A stretch of DNA of 15,276 nt from Bacteriovoracaceae bacterium (GTDB taxonomy: Bacteria; Bdellovibrionota; Bacteriovoracia; Bacteriovoracales; Bacteriovoracaceae). A program made the position numbers and the translations under genes. Within the stretch, counting starts at the first letter, position 1. Every line of letters begins with the position of its first letter. Of the stretch, positions 14,346 through 15,276 are shown in pieces. The notes beneath the pieces were generated by a model that was not told where the DNA came from, did no database searches, and worked only from the letters and a program-made list of their open reading frames with translations. Where the stretch lies: the NCBI GenBank assembly GCA_023146355.1, contig JAGLCH010000145.1:1-15276 (forward strand), in the 5' to 3' direction.

Positions 14346-14675
14346 ATGAGTAAGAATCTAAGAGAAATCAAAAAGGCTACACGAAAATCATTTTCAGCAG
14401 AGCAGAAGATCCAGATTGTTCTTGAGGGCCTACGCGGAGAAATTTCAACATCTGAACTATGCCGTAGAGAGGGAATTGCCACTGTAACTTATTACAAGTG
14501 GTCAAAGGACTTTCTAGACGCAGGGAGGAATGGTCTGACATTAGGAACCAAGCGCAATGCCACCAGCGAAGAAGTTAAAAATCTTAGAGGCGAAAACTCC
14601 GATCTTAGTAGAGCAGCATCAGAACAGATGCTTGAAAATGTTCGCTTAAAAAAATCATTGGGAATACTAGTCTAA
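14346..14675 (+). CDS. IS3-family transposase OrfA (helix-turn-helix)
   Basis: This 109-residue protein has the HTH_Tnp_1 layout: RKSFSAEQKIQIVLEGLRGE (14-33), the helix-turn-helix around ISTSELCRREGIATVTYYKW (34-53), and a leucine-rich coiled coil near the C-terminus (about 77-106) that usually mediates dimer formation. It is intact, unlike OrfB. Near its end is an A7 run in the right phase for -1 frameshifting, which would give the OrfAB fusion. OrfA alone usually acts as a regulator of transposition in this family. Confidence 0.88.
   Translation: MSKNLREIKKATRKSFSAEQKIQIVLEGLRGEISTSELCRREGIATVTYYKWSKDFLDAGRNGLTLGTKRNATSEEVKNLRGENSDLSRAASEQMLENVRLKKSLGILV
14648..14654 (+). promoter_or_regulatory. 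A7 slippery site for -1 ribosomal frameshifting
   Basis: The codons TTA AAA AAA contain the heptamer A-AAA-AAA in the phase required for -1 slippage. After slipping, translation continues from ATC at 14654 without a stop through 14696 into OrfB, joining it in frame. This is the usual IS3-family arrangement. A stimulatory structure downstream was not evident by eye. Confidence 0.65.
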
Positions 14676-14695
14676 AGAAGTCAAGGTTCAAGAAA

Positions 14696-15276
14696 ATGAA
14701 CATTGATGAGAAGATGACACTTCTACTTGCAGTACAGGAGAGCGGTTTTAAAGTAACCGAGGCACTGAAACCTCTTGAAGTGCCTCGCTCTACTTATTAC
14801 AGATGGAAAGCAAGACTTAAGAAGGAGGGAGTTCTAGGACTTGAAGATAAGAGGCCCATACCCAAGAAGCAGTAGAATGCAATTACTCCCGATGAAGAGG
14901 AGATCATTTTACAAACAGCGAATAAGAATCCAGAGATGTCTTCTAGAGAAATCAGCTACGCGATAACAGATAGCAAGCACTTCAGCGTTAGCGAATCTAC
15001 TGTTTATCGAATCTTAAAGCGAGAGGGACTGATTAGGGCGTCGACGATTGAAAGCGTACCTGCTGCTAAGGAGTACCATACAAAGCCTGGGCATGTGAAC
15101 GAACAGTGGTAAACAGATGCAACCTACCTTCATGTTGAAGGATGGGGATGGTTTTATCTGATCTCGTTTTAGATGACTTCTCCAGAAAGATCATTAGCTG
15201 GAAGATAATGGATTCGATGACTGCAGAGGACTTTGCAGAAGTCATTGAGGATGCCTGTGATAAAGCAGGGGTTGCC
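14696..15276 (+). pseudogene. IS3-family transposase OrfB, disrupted (DDE integrase core; 3' end outside window)
   Basis: The frame starting at ATG 14696 reads MNIDEKMTLLLAVQESGFKV and has the OrfB N-terminal helix-turn-helix, an HTH_21-like part (SSREISYAIT...SESTVYRILKREGLI) and the start of the rve catalytic core (TDATYLHVEGWGWFYLI, with the first catalytic Asp). Three lesions are visible: TAG at 14873-14875 where relatives have Trp (QWN), TAA at 15110-15112 where Gln is expected (QWQTDATYL), and a missing base near 15166. After restoring it the frame continues VLDDFSRKIISWKIMDSMTA to the window end, with the second catalytic Asp. The protein cannot be made intact. The well-kept sequence outside the lesions suggests recent decay. 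Confidence 0.9.

Larger units (their letters stand above)
14232..15276 (+). mobile_element. IS3-family insertion sequence, left part, decayed
   Basis: The element has the IS3 layout: a helix-turn-helix OrfA, then OrfB with an integrase core in the -1 frame. The left end is placed at TGTGGGACA (14232-14240) because it begins with TG, has a second GGGACA ten bases on, and lies 114 bases before OrfA; this boundary is tentative. The right end and any target duplication are outside the window. OrfB contains two stops and a frameshift, so this copy cannot make its own transposase. Confidence 0.75.

Noticed and set aside
1..15276. CRISPR array or toxin-antitoxin pair
   Set aside because: No regularly spaced repeats and no pair of small adjacent genes with such features were seen.

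Overview
The window comes from an AT-rich Gram-negative chromosome. It carries mreB, a lipoprotein with a lipobox, a peptidoglycan-recycling NagZ, a Tad-type pilus/secretion membrane protein and many phospho-signalling domains. This mix of FHA, PilZ, PP2C and response-regulator proteins around cell-wall and Tad genes would fit a predatory or deltaproteobacteria-like lineage such as the Bdellovibrionota/Bacteriovorax group. That taxon is an inference from style only; nothing here proves it.

Layout. Positions 1-1907 hold the 3' end of mreB, a PilZ (c-di-GMP receptor) protein and a small lipoprotein, closely packed on the + strand. nagZ (2013-3098) stands alone between two short gaps that each contain a perfect inverted repeat. 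From 3199 to 10423 there is one tight run of six + strand genes, with overlaps or gaps of only a few bases: a TadC-like protein with an unusual N-terminal cysteine-rich Sel1-like domain, a DUF192 protein, an FHA-transmembrane-PAS protein, two related FHA-transmembrane-TPR proteins (the second with two FHA domains) and a PP2C-type phosphatase. A receiver-domain protein with a long acidic linker and a distinctive C-terminal helical segment follows at 10492-11835, probably with its own promoter.

A convergent birA (minus strand, no DNA-binding domain) overlaps the end of the response regulator by 4 bases. birA is divergent from the rph-rdgB pair, which overlap at a TAATG. A tRNA-Pro(UGG) gene with encoded CCA closes the conserved part.

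Downstream of the tRNA is accessory DNA: a 43-codon minus-strand coding remnant without a recognisable start, then the left part of an IS3-family element. Its OrfA is intact and carries an A7 slippery heptamer in the correct phase for -1 frameshifting into OrfB. OrfB is broken by two nonsense codons and one single-base deletion, and runs off the window.

How the genes may work together: the FHA proteins bind phosphothreonine and the PP2C phosphatase would remove it, so the 3199-10423 cluster looks like a Ser/Thr-phosphorylation control module attached to a Tad-type machine. The kinase is not in this window. The PilZ protein next to mreB and the receiver protein add c-di-GMP and two-component inputs. 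This is the most interesting part of the window; the particular domain combinations may be uncommon, but that needs database comparison.
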